The notes beneath the pieces were generated by a model. The model did no database searches and was not told where the DNA came from. It saw only the letters and a program-made list of their open reading frames with translations. The translations under genes were made by a program, and so were the position numbers. Below are positions 8,086-16,967 of a DNA stretch of 64,000 bases, in pieces. The DNA is from Bradyrhizobium sediminis (GTDB lineage Bacteria > Pseudomonadota > Alphaproteobacteria > Rhizobiales > Xanthobacteraceae), in assembly GCF_018736105.1 (NCBI RefSeq), contig NZ_CP076135.1:1300001-1364000 (forward strand). The letters are read 5' to 3'. The first letter of the stretch is position 1. The number at the start of each line of letters is the position of its first letter.

Positions 8086-9737
8086 GCGTGAGCCAGGCCG
8101 CGCAGGCGGGCGCGCTGCCCGGCGCCGGCATTCTCGATCGCGAGCGGACGATTGCGACCGCCGGCTTCAACCGCTGGCTGGTGCCGCCGGCGGCGCTCTG
8201 CATCCATCTGTGCATCGGCATGGCCTACGGCTTCAGCGTGTTCTGGCTGCCGCTGTCGCGCGCCCTCGGCGTGGATGCGCCGAAGTCCTGCCCGGATATG
8301 TCGCTGATGCAGGAGCTGTTCACGACGACCTGCGACTGGCGCGTCGCCAGCATGGGTTGGATGTACACGCTGTTCTTCGTGCTGCTTGGCGTCTCCGCTG
8401 CGATCTGGGGCGGCTGGCTCGAACGCTCCGGCCCGCGCAAGGCCGGCTTCGTTGCCTCGCTGTGCTGGGTTGGCGGCCTCTTGATCGGCGCTCTCGGCAT
8501 CTACCTGCATCAGCTCTGGCTGCTGTGGCTCGGCTCCGGCGTGATCGGCGGCATCGGTCTCGGCATCGGCTACATCTCCCCGGTGTCCACTTTGGTGAAG
8601 TGGTTTCCTGATCGCCGCGGCATGGCCACCGGCATGGCGATTATGGGTTTCGGCGGCGGCGCCATGATCGGGGCGCCGCTCGCCGACCTGCTGATGAATT
8701 ATTTCATGACCCCGGCCTCGGTCGGCGCCTGGGAAACCTTCGTCGCCATGGCGGCGATCTATTTTTGTTTCATGATGATCGGCGCGTTCCGCTATCGCAT
8801 TCCGCCGCCGGGCTGGCGTCCTGACGGCTGGACGCCGCCGCGCCAGGACAATGCGATGATCTCGCAGTACAACGTCCACCTCAACGACGCGCACAAGACC
8901 AGGCAGTTCTGGATGATCTGGATCGTGCTGTGCATGAACGTGTCGGCCGGCATCGGCGTGATCGGCATGGCCTCGCCGATGTTGCAGGAGATCTTCGCAG
9001 GCTCCCTGATCGACCGGCCCGGCGTCAGCTTCAACGCGCTCTCGACCGAGCAGAAGGCAGCCATCGCGGTGATCGCGGCCGGCTTCACCGGCCTGTTGTC
9101 GCTGTTCAACATCGGCGGCCGGTTCTTCTGGGCGTCGCTGTCGGACTATATCGGCCGCAAGAATACCTATTTCGTGTTCTTCCTGCTCGGCATCGCGCTT
9201 TACGCGCTGGCGCCGACCTTCGCCGATATGGGCTCGATACTGCTGTTCGTCGCCGCCTTCTGCATCATCCTGTCGATGTATGGCGGCGGCTTCGCCACGG
9301 TGCCGGCCTATCTCGCCGACATGTTCGGCACCCAGTTCGTCGGCGCGATTCACGGCCGGGTGCTGACGGCGTGGTCGACCGCCGGGATCATCGGTCCGGT
9401 CGTGGTGAACTATATCCGCGAGGCGCAGCTTGCCGCCGGCGTGCCGCGCGATCAGCTCTACAACACCACCATGTACATCCTGTGCGCGATGCTGATCGTC
9501 GGCCTGGTCTGCAACTATCTGATCAAGCCGGTCGACGCCAAATGGCACATGAGCGCCGAGGCGGTCGCGAGGCTGCAGGCGGCCAGTGCGAGCAGCGCGG
9601 CGGCGGCGCAGCCCGGCTCGTTCGGCATCGGCAAGGGCGGGCTCGACGTTGAGGCCGCGCTGTTCTGGGCCCTGGTCGGGGTTCCGCTGGCGTGGGGTGT
9701 GTGGAAGACCATGGAAAGCGCGGTCAAGATCTTCTGA
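8082..9737 (+). CDS. MFS transporter of the oxalate/formate antiporter (OFA) family
   Basis: A 551-residue major-facilitator membrane protein with about 12 hydrophobic segments. The N-terminal AYGFSVFWLPLSRALG, the STLVKWFPDRRGMATGMAI stretch and the NIGGRFFWASLSDYIGRK loop are typical of the OFA family, which moves small carboxylates. The C-terminal tail contains an Ala/Ser-rich linker and a last hydrophobic helix. It overlaps the TusA-like gene by 4 bases and lies 98 bases before the formate dehydrogenase genes, so formate or oxalate uptake is the natural guess, but the true substrate is unproven. Confidence 0.85.
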   Translation: MSVSQAAQAGALPGAGILDRERTIATAGFNRWLVPPAALCIHLCIGMAYGFSVFWLPLSRALGVDAPKSCPDMSLMQELFTTTCDWRVASMGWMYTLFFVLLGVSAAIWGGWLERSGPRKAGFVASLCWVGGLLIGALGIYLHQLWLLWLGSGVIGGIGLGIGYISPVSTLVKWFPDRRGMATGMAIMGFGGGAMIGAPLADLLMNYFMTPASVGAWETFVAMAAIYFCFMMIGAFRYRIPPPGWRPDGWTPPRQDNAMISQYNVHLNDAHKTRQFWMIWIVLCMNVSAGIGVIGMASPMLQEIFAGSLIDRPGVSFNALSTEQKAAIAVIAAGFTGLLSLFNIGGRFFWASLSDYIGRKNTYFVFFLLGIALYALAPTFADMGSILLFVAAFCIILSMYGGGFATVPAYLADMFGTQFVGAIHGRVLTAWSTAGIIGPVVVNYIREAQLAAGVPRDQLYNTTMYILCAMLIVGLVCNYLIKPVDAKWHMSAEAVARLQAASASSAAAAQPGSFGIGKGGLDVEAALFWALVGVPLAWGVWKTMESAVKIF

Positions 9738-9772
9738 TCGGGCCGGCCACCCGGAATGGCACTCTTTTTTCT

Positions 9773-9789
9773 TGGCATGTGGTATGCCA
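9773..9789. promoter_or_regulatory. Inverted repeat upstream of fdsGB, possible operator
   Basis: TGGCAT-gtggt-ATGCCA, a perfect 6-bp inverted repeat, ends 46 bases before the fds start codon and just after a T-rich run. It could be a regulator binding site or a weak transcription end for the transporter gene. No known consensus is claimed. Confidence 0.3.
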
Positions 9790-9835
9790 CGGACTAGGAT
9801 TGCCGACCGGGGGAAACTGGGAATGAGATGTTTCA

Positions 9836-11539
9836 ATGAGTCATGACGTCCAGACAGTGCGCTCGTTCGAGCATCCCGGCGCGGGGCGAAAACGGGCCAA
9901 ATCGACCCCCAAGGGCCGCCAGGTCGACCCCCAAGCAGCTGAAGAGATTGCACTTTTGCTGGGCGATCGGCCGCGCCGGCGCGACCTGTTGATCGAGCAT
10001 CTGCACCTCATCCAGGACCAATACCACCAGATTTCCGCAGCCCACCTGGCCGCGCTGGCCGACGAGATGAAGCTGTCGTTTGCGGAGGTGTTCGAGACCG
10101 CAACCTTCTACGCCCATTTCGACGTGGTGAAGGAGGGCGAGCCGGATATCGCGCCGCTGACCATCCGGGTCTGCGATTCCCTGACCTGCGCCATGCTGGG
10201 CGCGGAAAGACTGCTGCAGGGGCTGGAGACATCGGCCGGCCCCGGCATTCGCGTGGTGCGGGCGCCCTGCGTTGGCCGCTGCGACACCGCGCCCGCGGCC
10301 GAAGTCGGCCACAACTTCGTCGATCATGCCGATGCTGCGAAAGTGCTGGCGGCGGCCAAGGCCGGCGATACCCACGCGCATCTTCCGAAATATGTCGACT
10401 ACGATGCCTACCTCGGCGGTGGCGGCTACCAGCTGCTCAAGCGTTTGCGCGCGGCCGAACTGGCCAAAGAGGATTTGCTGAAGGCGCTCGACGACGCGTC
10501 CTTGCGCGGGCTCGGCGGCGCGGGTTTCCCCACGGGGCGGAAATGGCGCGCCGTGCTGGGCGAACCCGGGCCGCGGCTGATGGCGATCAACGGCGACGAG
10601 GGCGAGCCCGGCACCTTCAAGGACCGCTACTACCTCGAGACCGATCCGCATCGCTTCATCGAGGGCATGCTGATCGGCGCGCATGTCGTCGAGGCCTCCG
10701 AGGTCTACATCTACATCCGCGACGAATACCCGGCCTCACGCGAAATCCTGACGCGCGAGATCGCAAAGCTGCCGCCGGGTGGCCCCACGCTGCACATGCG
10801 GCGCGGCGCCGGCGCATACATCTGCGGCGAGGAATCCTCGCTCCTGGAGAGCATCGAGGGCAAGCGCGGCCTGCCGCGGCACAAGCCGCCCTATCCGTTC
10901 CAGGTCGGCCTGTTCGGCCTGCCGACGCTGATCAACAATGTCGAGACGCTGTGGTGGGTGCGCGACATCGTCGAGCAGGGCGCCGAGTGGTGGAAGGGCC
11001 ACGGCCGCCATGACCGCCAGGGCCTGCGTAGCTTCTCGGTATCTGGGCGGGTGAAGAATCCAGGCATGAAACTCGCACCGGCCGGCATCACGGTGCGCGA
11101 GCTGATCGACGAATATTGCGGCGGCATGGCCGACGGCCACACCTTCCACGCCTACCTGCCGGGCGGCGCGTCGGGCGGCATCCTGCCGGCCTCGATGGAC
11201 GACATCCCGCTCGATTTCGGCACCCTGGAGAAATACGGCTGCTTCATCGGTTCCGCCGCTGTCATGATCCTGTCCGACCGGGACAGCGTGAAGGGCGCGG
11301 CGCTGAACCTGATGCGCTTCTTCGAGGACGAGAGCTGCGGCCAGTGCACGCCCTGCCGCGTCGGCACCCAGAAGGCGGCGCTGTTGATGCAAAAGCCGGT
11401 GTGGAACCGTGAACTGCTCGACGAATTGAGCCAGGCGATGCGCGATGCGTCGATCTGCGGCCTCGGCCAGGCGGCCTCGAATCCGCTCACGACGGTCATT
11501 AAATACTTCCCCGACGAGTTCAAGGAAGCGGCGGAATGA
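9836..11539 (+). CDS. fdsB: NAD-dependent formate dehydrogenase, fused gamma-beta (FdsG-FdsB) subunit
   Basis: A 567-residue fusion. Residues about 35-185 are a NuoE/FdsG-type thioredoxin-fold [2Fe-2S] domain with ligands in CDSLTC and CVGRC. Residues about 190-567 are NuoF/FdsB, with RGLGGAGFPTGRKW and INGDEGEPGTFKDR for FMN and NADH, and SCGQCTPCRVGT (Cys501, 504, 507) for a [4Fe-4S] cluster. This part passes electrons from formate to NAD+. In many relatives fdsG and fdsB are separate genes; here they are one. The stop overlaps the fdsA start (ATGA), giving coupled translation of the cytoplasmic complex. Confidence 0.93.
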   Translation: MSHDVQTVRSFEHPGAGRKRAKSTPKGRQVDPQAAEEIALLLGDRPRRRDLLIEHLHLIQDQYHQISAAHLAALADEMKLSFAEVFETATFYAHFDVVKEGEPDIAPLTIRVCDSLTCAMLGAERLLQGLETSAGPGIRVVRAPCVGRCDTAPAAEVGHNFVDHADAAKVLAAAKAGDTHAHLPKYVDYDAYLGGGGYQLLKRLRAAELAKEDLLKALDDASLRGLGGAGFPTGRKWRAVLGEPGPRLMAINGDEGEPGTFKDRYYLETDPHRFIEGMLIGAHVVEASEVYIYIRDEYPASREILTREIAKLPPGGPTLHMRRGAGAYICGEESSLLESIEGKRGLPRHKPPYPFQVGLFGLPTLINNVETLWWVRDIVEQGAEWWKGHGRHDRQGLRSFSVSGRVKNPGMKLAPAGITVRELIDEYCGGMADGHTFHAYLPGGASGGILPASMDDIPLDFGTLEKYGCFIGSAAVMILSDRDSVKGAALNLMRFFEDESCGQCTPCRVGTQKAALLMQKPVWNRELLDELSQAMRDASICGLGQAASNPLTTVIKYFPDEFKEAAE

Positions 11540-14301
11540 CGAAGATCCAGTTCGAACTCGACGGCCAGCAGGTCGAGGCCGTCAACGGCGAGACCATCTG
11601 GCAGGTGGCAAAGCGCCAGGGCCGCGAGATCCCGCATCTCTGTTATTCGCCGGAGCCGGACTACCGGCCCGACGGCAATTGCCGCGCCTGCATGGTCGAG
11701 ATCGAGGGCGAGCGGGTGCTGGCGGCCTCCTGCAAGCGCACGCCGAGCGTCGGCATGAAGGTCAAATCGGCGAGCCCGCGCGCGACTGCCGCGCAAAAGA
11801 TGGTGATGGAATTGCTGGTCGCCGACCAGCCAGCGCGCGCAACCTCGCACGATCCCGATTCGAAATTCTGGCACTGGGCCGAAAAAACCGGCGTCACCGA
11901 AAGTCGCTTTCCCTCGGCGGAGCGCTGGGAGGGTGACGCCAGCCATCCGGCGATGCGCGTCAATCTCGACGCCTGCATCCAGTGCGGGCTGTGCGTGCGC
12001 GCCTGCCGCGAGGTTCAGGTCAACGACGTCATCGGCATGGCGTATCGCAGTCATGAATCCAAGATCGTATTCGACTTCGACGATCCGATGGGGGAATCGA
12101 CCTGCGTCGCCTGCGGCGAGTGCGTACAGGCCTGTCCGACCGGCGCGCTGATGCCCGCGGTGATGCTCGACGACAAGCAGACCCGCGTCACCTATGCCGA
12201 CCGCAAGGTGGATTCGCTGTGTCCGTTCTGCGGCGTCGGCTGTCAGGTCACCTATGAGGTCAAGGACGAGAAGATCATCTATGCCGAGGGCCGCGACGGC
12301 CCGGCCAATCACAACCGGCTCTGCGTCAAGGGACGTTTTGGATTTGATTACATCCATCACCCGCATCGCCTGACCAAGCCGCTGGTGCGGCTGCCGAATG
12401 CCAGGAAGGACGCCAACGACCAGGTCGATCCGGCCAATCCCTTCACGCATTTCCGCGAAGCGTCCTGGGAAGAGGCGCTCGATCTCGCGGCCAAGGGCCT
12501 CGTCAAGATTCGCGACAAGAAGGGCGTCAAGGCGCTGGCCGGTTTCGGCTCCGCCAAAGGCTCCAACGAGGAAGCGTATTTGTTCCAGAAGCTGGTGCGC
12601 ACCGGCTTCGGCTCCAACAACGTCGATCACTGCACGCGGCTGTGCCACGCCTCGTCGGTCGCCGCCTTGATGGAAGGCCTCAACTCCGGCGCGGTGTCGG
12701 CGCCGTTTGCGGCGGCCATGGACGCCGAAGTCATCATCGTGATCGGCGCCAATCCGACCGTGAACCACCCGGTCGCCGCGACCTTCATCAAGAACGCGGC
12801 CAAGCGCGGCGCCAGGCTGATCGTGATGGATCCGCGCCGGCAGACGTTGTCGCGCCATGCCGACAAGCACCTTCAGTTCAAGCCCGGCAGCGACGTTGCG
12901 ATGCTGAACGCGATGCTCAACACCATCATCAGCGAAGGCCTGACCGACGAACAATATATCGCCGGCTATACCGAAGGCTTCGACGAACTGAGAGAGCGCA
13001 TCAAGGAATTCACGCCGGAGAAGATGGAGCCGATCTGCGGCATTCCGGCCGAGACCCTGCGCGAAGTGGCGCGGATCTATGCGCGCTCGCGCGCTTCCCT
13101 GATCTTCTGGGGCATGGGCATCAGCCAGCACGTCCACGGCACCGACAATGCGCGCTGCCTGATCGCGCTGGCGCTGGTCACCGGCCAGATCGGCCGTCCC
13201 GGCACCGGGCTGCATCCGCTGCGCGGCCAGAACAACGTGCAGGGGGCTTCCGACGCCGGCCTGATCCCGATGTTCCTGCCAGATTACCAGCCGGTCGGCC
13301 GCACCGACCTGCGCGAACCGTTCGAAAAGCTCTGGCACCAGGACCTCGATCCCGTGCGCGGGCTGACCGTGGTCGAGATCATGAACGCGATCCATGCCGG
13401 CGAAATATCAGGCATGTATATCGAGGGCGAAAACCCGGCGATGTCCGACCCCGATCTGCAGCACGCCCGCGGGGCGCTGGCCAAACTCGAGCATCTGGTG
13501 GTGCAGGACCTGTTCGTCACCGAAACCGCGTTTCATGCCGACGTGATCCTGCCGGCCTCGGCATTCGCCGAGAAATCCGGCACCTTCACCAACACCGACC
13601 GCCGCGTGCAGCTGGCGCGCGAGGTGGTCAAGCCGCCGGGCGACGCGCGGCAGGATCTCTGGATCATCCAGGAAATCGCCAGGCGCATGGGACTGCCCTG
13701 GAACTACGCCGGCCCGGCCGACGTCTTCACCGAGATGACAGAGGTGATGCCGTCGCTGCACAACATCAGCTGGGAGCGGCTGGTGCGCGAGGGTGCGGTG
13801 ACCTATCCGGTCGACGACCCCGACAAGCCCGGCAACGAGATCATCTTCACCACCGGGTTCCCGACCGCGAGCGGCCGCGGCAAGATCGTGCCGGCGAATG
13901 TCTCGCCGCCGGACGAATTGCCGGACGGCGAATACCCGATGGTGCTCTCCACGGGCCGCGTGCTCGAACACTGGCACACCGGCTCGATGACGCGGCGCTC
14001 ACAGGTGCTCGACCAGATCGAGCCGGAGGCGGTGGCGTTCATGTCGCCGAAGGACATGCGGAAGCTGCAGGTCTGGCCGGGCGACAAGGTGCGGCTGCAA
14101 ACCCGCCGCGGCGCCGTCGAGGTCAAGGTGCGTTCCGACCGCGACGTGCCGGAGAACATGGTGTTCATGCCGTTCTGCTACGCCGAAGCCGCCGCCAACC
14201 TGTTGACCAACCCCGCGCTCGATCCGTTCGGCAAGATCCCCGAATTCAAGTTCTGCGCGGTCAAGGCCGAGCGCGCCGAGGTCCGCGCCGCGGCGGAGTG
14301 A
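11536..14301 (+). CDS. fdsA: NAD-dependent formate dehydrogenase alpha (catalytic) subunit
   Basis: A 921-residue molybdenum- or tungsten-containing subunit that oxidises formate to CO2. Order: [2Fe-2S] domain (Cys36, 49, 52, 66), two ferredoxin-type [4Fe-4S] motifs (CIQCGLC from Cys147 and CVACGEC from Cys190), the cofactor-domain cluster (CPFCGVGC from Cys229), then the bis-MGD domain. The metal-ligand cysteine followed by the conserved His is Cys370-His371 in CTRLCHAS. No signal peptide, consistent with a cytoplasmic enzyme. The small subunit gene fdsD, usual after fdsA elsewhere, is not found downstream; corA follows on the other strand. Confidence 0.95.
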   Translation: MTKIQFELDGQQVEAVNGETIWQVAKRQGREIPHLCYSPEPDYRPDGNCRACMVEIEGERVLAASCKRTPSVGMKVKSASPRATAAQKMVMELLVADQPARATSHDPDSKFWHWAEKTGVTESRFPSAERWEGDASHPAMRVNLDACIQCGLCVRACREVQVNDVIGMAYRSHESKIVFDFDDPMGESTCVACGECVQACPTGALMPAVMLDDKQTRVTYADRKVDSLCPFCGVGCQVTYEVKDEKIIYAEGRDGPANHNRLCVKGRFGFDYIHHPHRLTKPLVRLPNARKDANDQVDPANPFTHFREASWEEALDLAAKGLVKIRDKKGVKALAGFGSAKGSNEEAYLFQKLVRTGFGSNNVDHCTRLCHASSVAALMEGLNSGAVSAPFAAAMDAEVIIVIGANPTVNHPVAATFIKNAAKRGARLIVMDPRRQTLSRHADKHLQFKPGSDVAMLNAMLNTIISEGLTDEQYIAGYTEGFDELRERIKEFTPEKMEPICGIPAETLREVARIYARSRASLIFWGMGISQHVHGTDNARCLIALALVTGQIGRPGTGLHPLRGQNNVQGASDAGLIPMFLPDYQPVGRTDLREPFEKLWHQDLDPVRGLTVVEIMNAIHAGEISGMYIEGENPAMSDPDLQHARGALAKLEHLVVQDLFVTETAFHADVILPASAFAEKSGTFTNTDRRVQLAREVVKPPGDARQDLWIIQEIARRMGLPWNYAGPADVFTEMTEVMPSLHNISWERLVREGAVTYPVDDPDKPGNEIIFTTGFPTASGRGKIVPANVSPPDELPDGEYPMVLSTGRVLEHWHTGSMTRRSQVLDQIEPEAVAFMSPKDMRKLQVWPGDKVRLQTRRGAVEVKVRSDRDVPENMVFMPFCYAEAAANLLTNPALDPFGKIPEFKFCAVKAERAEVRAAAE

Positions 14302-14352
14302 ATAGGAAATGATCGTCCGGCCGCCGCGTGACCGCGTCCGGGAATCTCTGGC

Positions 14353-15366
14353 TTACAGCCATCCGACGCGGCGAAATCGCCAGAACAAGGCAGCGCATAC
14401 GATCAGGATCGAGCCGATCACGGCGAAGTAGCCGTATTCCCAATCCAGTTCCGGCATGTGCTTGAAGTTCATGCCGTAGATCCCGGCGATCGCAGTCGGG
14501 ACTGCGATGATGGCAAGCCATGAGGCGAGCTTCTTGGAGACCGCGGTCTCCTGCGCCTGGCCGATCAGAAGGCTTGCTTCGAATGCGAATGCGAGCACCT
14601 CGCGCAGCGAATCGATCTGCTCCTGAATCGTGCGGACATGATCGGTGACATCGCGAAACTGCGGCTGCATGGCAGGCCGCACCATCGGCAGGTTGTCGTG
14701 CTCGAGCTTGCGGCAGACCTCGACCAGGGGCCCGACTGCGTTGCGCAGGCGCAACAGATCGCGTCGCAGCGAATAAAGCCGCTCGATCTCCGCCCGGGTC
14801 ATCGCGCTCGCGAGCACATGCGCCTCCATCGCCTCGACCTCCGCGTGGATGGTTTCGAGCACCGGCGAGTAGTTATCGACGATGAAATCGAGGATGGCAT
14901 AGAGGATATAGTCCTCGCCGCGGGCGAGCGCTCGTGGGCAGCTCTCGCAGCGTTCACGCACCGGCGTATAGGACGTCGAGGCGCCGTGACGGACTGAAAC
15001 GATATATCCCTCGCCGACAAACAAATGGGTCTCCCCGAAGGCGATGCCTTCGCCGGCGAGTTGCGCGGTGCGCGCCACGATGAACAGCGCGTCACCATAT
15101 TGTTCGATCTTCGGTCGCTGATGGGCGTGGTCCGCATCCTCGATCGCGAGATCGTGCAATTCGAACTGCCGCTGCACGCTGCTCAGGAGCGCCATATCCG
15201 GTTCGTGCAGGCCGATCCACACCACATGGCCCGGCTTGCTGCGCCAGCTCGCGGCCTCCTCGATCGCGATGTTGGCGACGCGCCGGCCGTCAACATAGAC
15301 ACCGGCCGCGACGACTCCTTCGGCAACGTGCACGGTCGTTCCTGCGGCTGTCGATGCTGCGTCCAT
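14353..15366 (-). CDS. corA: CorA-family magnesium/cobalt transporter
   Basis: A 337-residue CorA-family divalent-cation channel. The long N-terminal cytoplasmic part is acidic and helical, and the C-terminus has two membrane helices. The signature YGMNF ends the first helix and precedes the KHMPELDWEYGY loop (the family usually has MPE here), followed by the second helix and a basic tail. Length and layout match active CorA channels. It is convergent with fdsA, with only about 50 bases between the stops. The upstream region is shared with a short plus-strand gene. Confidence 0.93.
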   Translation of the reverse strand: MDAASTAAGTTVHVAEGVVAAGVYVDGRRVANIAIEEAASWRSKPGHVVWIGLHEPDMALLSSVQRQFELHDLAIEDADHAHQRPKIEQYGDALFIVARTAQLAGEGIAFGETHLFVGEGYIVSVRHGASTSYTPVRERCESCPRALARGEDYILYAILDFIVDNYSPVLETIHAEVEAMEAHVLASAMTRAEIERLYSLRRDLLRLRNAVGPLVEVCRKLEHDNLPMVRPAMQPQFRDVTDHVRTIQEQIDSLREVLAFAFEASLLIGQAQETAVSKKLASWLAIIAVPTAIAGIYGMNFKHMPELDWEYGYFAVIGSILIVCAALFWRFRRVGWL

Positions 15367-15699
15367 GTCTTCCGTCCCTCAATGACCGCTGTTGAATCTT
15401 CCTCCGGGGCGACGCTTTTTGGGCAAGGCTAGCACCGGGAATCCTGCCGTCAATGCAGTCACGTTTCATTGGTGTTCCAGCCATCGAACCAACGACTCGG
15501 CCAGGGCCGGATAGAAGCCGCTTCGGGTCCGATCAGGCTCGCCTCATCGATCTCCGTTCCTGCGGCAGGTACGGGAGCCGGTTCGCGCCGCGGCGGAATG
15601 AACGAGAAGGGGGCGCTGCGAAAGTTGTTTCATATCAACTTCGCTGAAGGAAATCCGGCCAAGCTCGCTTTCCGCCCGGCAACGGCGCGAGGTGAGTTC
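15367..15699. other. Intergenic region, corA and small gene divergent
   Basis: About 330 bases between the corA start (minus) and the small membrane protein (plus). An in-frame extension of the latter exists from 15469 or 15598, but its composition does not look coding and the best ribosome-binding site lies before 15700. I see no repeat, RNA gene or clear consensus promoter here. Confidence 0.4.
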
Positions 15700-15855
15700 A
15701 TGGCATCTATCGTTCGAATTGCCGTACCGGTAATCAGCATATTTGCTTCAGGCTGGCTATTGAGAGACCCCATGTCGGTGCCGCTTTGGCAGCTTGGGTT
15801 GGGGCTGTTACTGGCCAGTATCGGGGTGGCTTGGCTTTACTTGCGCCAGAGCTAG
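15700..15855 (+). CDS. Small two-helix membrane protein, unknown
   Basis: Encodes 51 residues with two hydrophobic segments: IVRIAVPVISIFASGWLL and a second around LWQLGLGLLLASIGVAWLYL, ending LRQS. The ATG follows a GAGGTGA ribosome-binding sequence at good spacing. In-frame starts at 15598 and 15469 would add a basic N-terminal extension. I do not recognise the family. It is convergent with the small minus-strand gene at 15871, with 15 bases between them. Confidence 0.5.
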   Translation: MASIVRIAVPVISIFASGWLLRDPMSVPLWQLGLGLLLASIGVAWLYLRQS

Positions 15856-15870
15856 CGCGCAGCGGTTGCG

Positions 15871-16083
15871 TCAGAAATGATGGCGCGAGAAATACAGCGC
15901 AGCCCGCAGCGCGACGACAGCGCTGGCGGCGCCCCCGATCGCCAGCGTCGCAAGGGCGCCGATGCAGAAGCGCTTGATCATCGTCAGGTGCGCTTCCGCA
16001 GCGCTTGTTCCGGCGGTGCTTCGCGCTCCCGATGAATAGGTGGCCGATTCGAACGGGCCGTTGCTGTGCGTCAGCAGCGTCAT
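15871..16083 (-). CDS. Small single-helix membrane protein, unknown
   Basis: A 70-residue protein with a polar Ser/Thr-rich N-terminal half and one hydrophobic helix (FCIGALATLAIGGAASAVVAL) near the end. A clear AAAGGAG ribosome-binding site precedes the ATG. It is the last gene of a minus-strand trio with 16085-16546 and 16543-16722, starting one base after the stop of the previous gene. No function can be assigned. Confidence 0.6.
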   Translation of the reverse strand: MTLLTHSNGPFESATYSSGARSTAGTSAAEAHLTMIKRFCIGALATLAIGGAASAVVALRAALYFSRHHF

Positions 16084-16084
16084 C

Positions 16085-16546
16085 TCAGAACTCCTTTGCT
16101 CCGGGCGCCCGTAAGCCCAGCAGGGCGGCTATTCGCCGCCGAGCGAACGCCGCAAGGCGCATCAACGGTCCCAGGTAGTCGACCAGCGGATTGCCGCTGT
16201 TTTCCAGATCGAGTTCGAACCGATGGGACGGAAATATCGTCGCGCATCCCTCCGGTTCGCTGTTTTCCTTCGCAAACGCCAGGGCGGAGTTCGCGAACAG
16301 GAACATTCCGCCGATTCGTCCCTTGGCGTCCCGAGCCACCCAGAAACCGTCCTTGTTGCGGCCGATGAAGAATGCCGGGATCGCCTCGCTGACGATGTCG
16401 GGATCGAGCGCCTGAAACTGCAAGGTCGCGGTTGCGGGATCGCCGGCCGGCAAGATGCCGGCGCGCCCCCGCTCGGGCGCGGCAGTCGAACGTATCGGCG
16501 TCCGCCGCCGTGGAAGGTCGGGGTTTGTCAGCTGCACGGCGATCAT
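16085..16546 (-). CDS. Hypothetical protein with FIGRN-x-WVA repeat-like domain
   Basis: A 153-residue protein whose central part (FIGRNKDGFWVARD, then GRIGGMFLFANSALAFAKEN and FELDLE) is clearly paralogous to the protein at 19423-19698. I recall small proteins of this type in Bradyrhizobium-like genomes without assigned function. The N-terminal 40 residues are Arg/Pro-rich and look unstructured; the C-terminus is basic and helical (LMRLAAFARRRIAALLGL). It overlaps the upstream 59-residue gene by four bases (ATGA), so they form an operon. No membrane helix or signal peptide is convincing. Confidence 0.7.
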   Translation of the reverse strand: MIAVQLTNPDLPRRRTPIRSTAAPERGRAGILPAGDPATATLQFQALDPDIVSEAIPAFFIGRNKDGFWVARDAKGRIGGMFLFANSALAFAKENSEPEGCATIFPSHRFELDLENSGNPLVDYLGPLMRLAAFARRRIAALLGLRAPGAKEF

Positions 16547-16722
16547 CCGACGTTGATCGACGACGATGACGCGGCCTGCCGGGGGCAGGCGTGTTCGGCC
16601 GCCGCTGCGGCCAGCCGTATCCGGCAGCTGACGAACGTGTTGAGCATGTCGCGCAGAACCGCAAACCCGGCTTCGAGCCGTCCGGGATGCGCGGTATCAG
16701 TGCTGAAGGTGATCGCGGCCAT
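16543..16722 (-). CDS. Small hypothetical protein, first gene of an operon
   Basis: A 59-residue protein beginning MAAITFSTD, with a helical Ala/Arg-rich middle (RIRLAAAAAEHA) and a Ser-rich end. The start is supported by GAGGAGG six bases upstream. The stop overlaps the next start codon (ATGA). The 25-bp box shared with the 19.7-kb operon lies 71-96 bases upstream. I do not recognise a family. Confidence 0.55.
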   Translation of the reverse strand: MAAITFSTDTAHPGRLEAGFAVLRDMLNTFVSCRIRLAAAAAEHACPRQAASSSSINVG

Positions 16723-16793
16723 GGCGGCCTCCTCACAAATCCAATGCGCATGATGTGCCGGCGAAGCCGTAGGAATGCGAGATGGATCGGCGC

Positions 16794-16818
16794 GCGATCT
16801 CATAAGAGCGATATAGGA
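16794..16818. promoter_or_regulatory. 25-bp box shared by two small-gene operons (copy A)
   Basis: The sequence GCGATCTCATAAG, a variable base, GCG, a variable base, then TATAGGA matches the copy at 19812-19836 at 23 of 25 positions, in the same orientation relative to a downstream minus-strand operon. It lies between divergent genes starting at 16722 and 16968. A shared operator or promoter element is the simplest reading; the regulator is unknown. Confidence 0.5.
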
Positions 16819-16967
16819 ACCCCGGAGGCGAACCGGCGCTGCCTGCGATTCCGGCGGCGCCTATGCCGCGGCTATGAGAGAGGCCGGACAGCCGCCTCGA
16901 TTTCCTATGTCGTCACACGCATCTTCGGACCAACAGCTCGCTTGTTGAGCGAGCATGGAGATGCAAG

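Noticed and set aside
9756..9780. TGGCAC followed by a T-run and TTGG, resembling a sigma-54 promoter before fds
   Set aside because: The GG and GC elements are not at the required ten-base spacing.
14309..14428. A short plus-strand frame after fdsA considered as fdsD
   Set aside because: It lies mostly antisense to corA and does not resemble FdsD.
16816..16840. GGAAC-N16-CGCT resembling a general-stress EcfG promoter before the gene at 16968
   Set aside because: The -10 element should be CGTT; one of four bases differs and no similar site precedes the neighbouring small genes.
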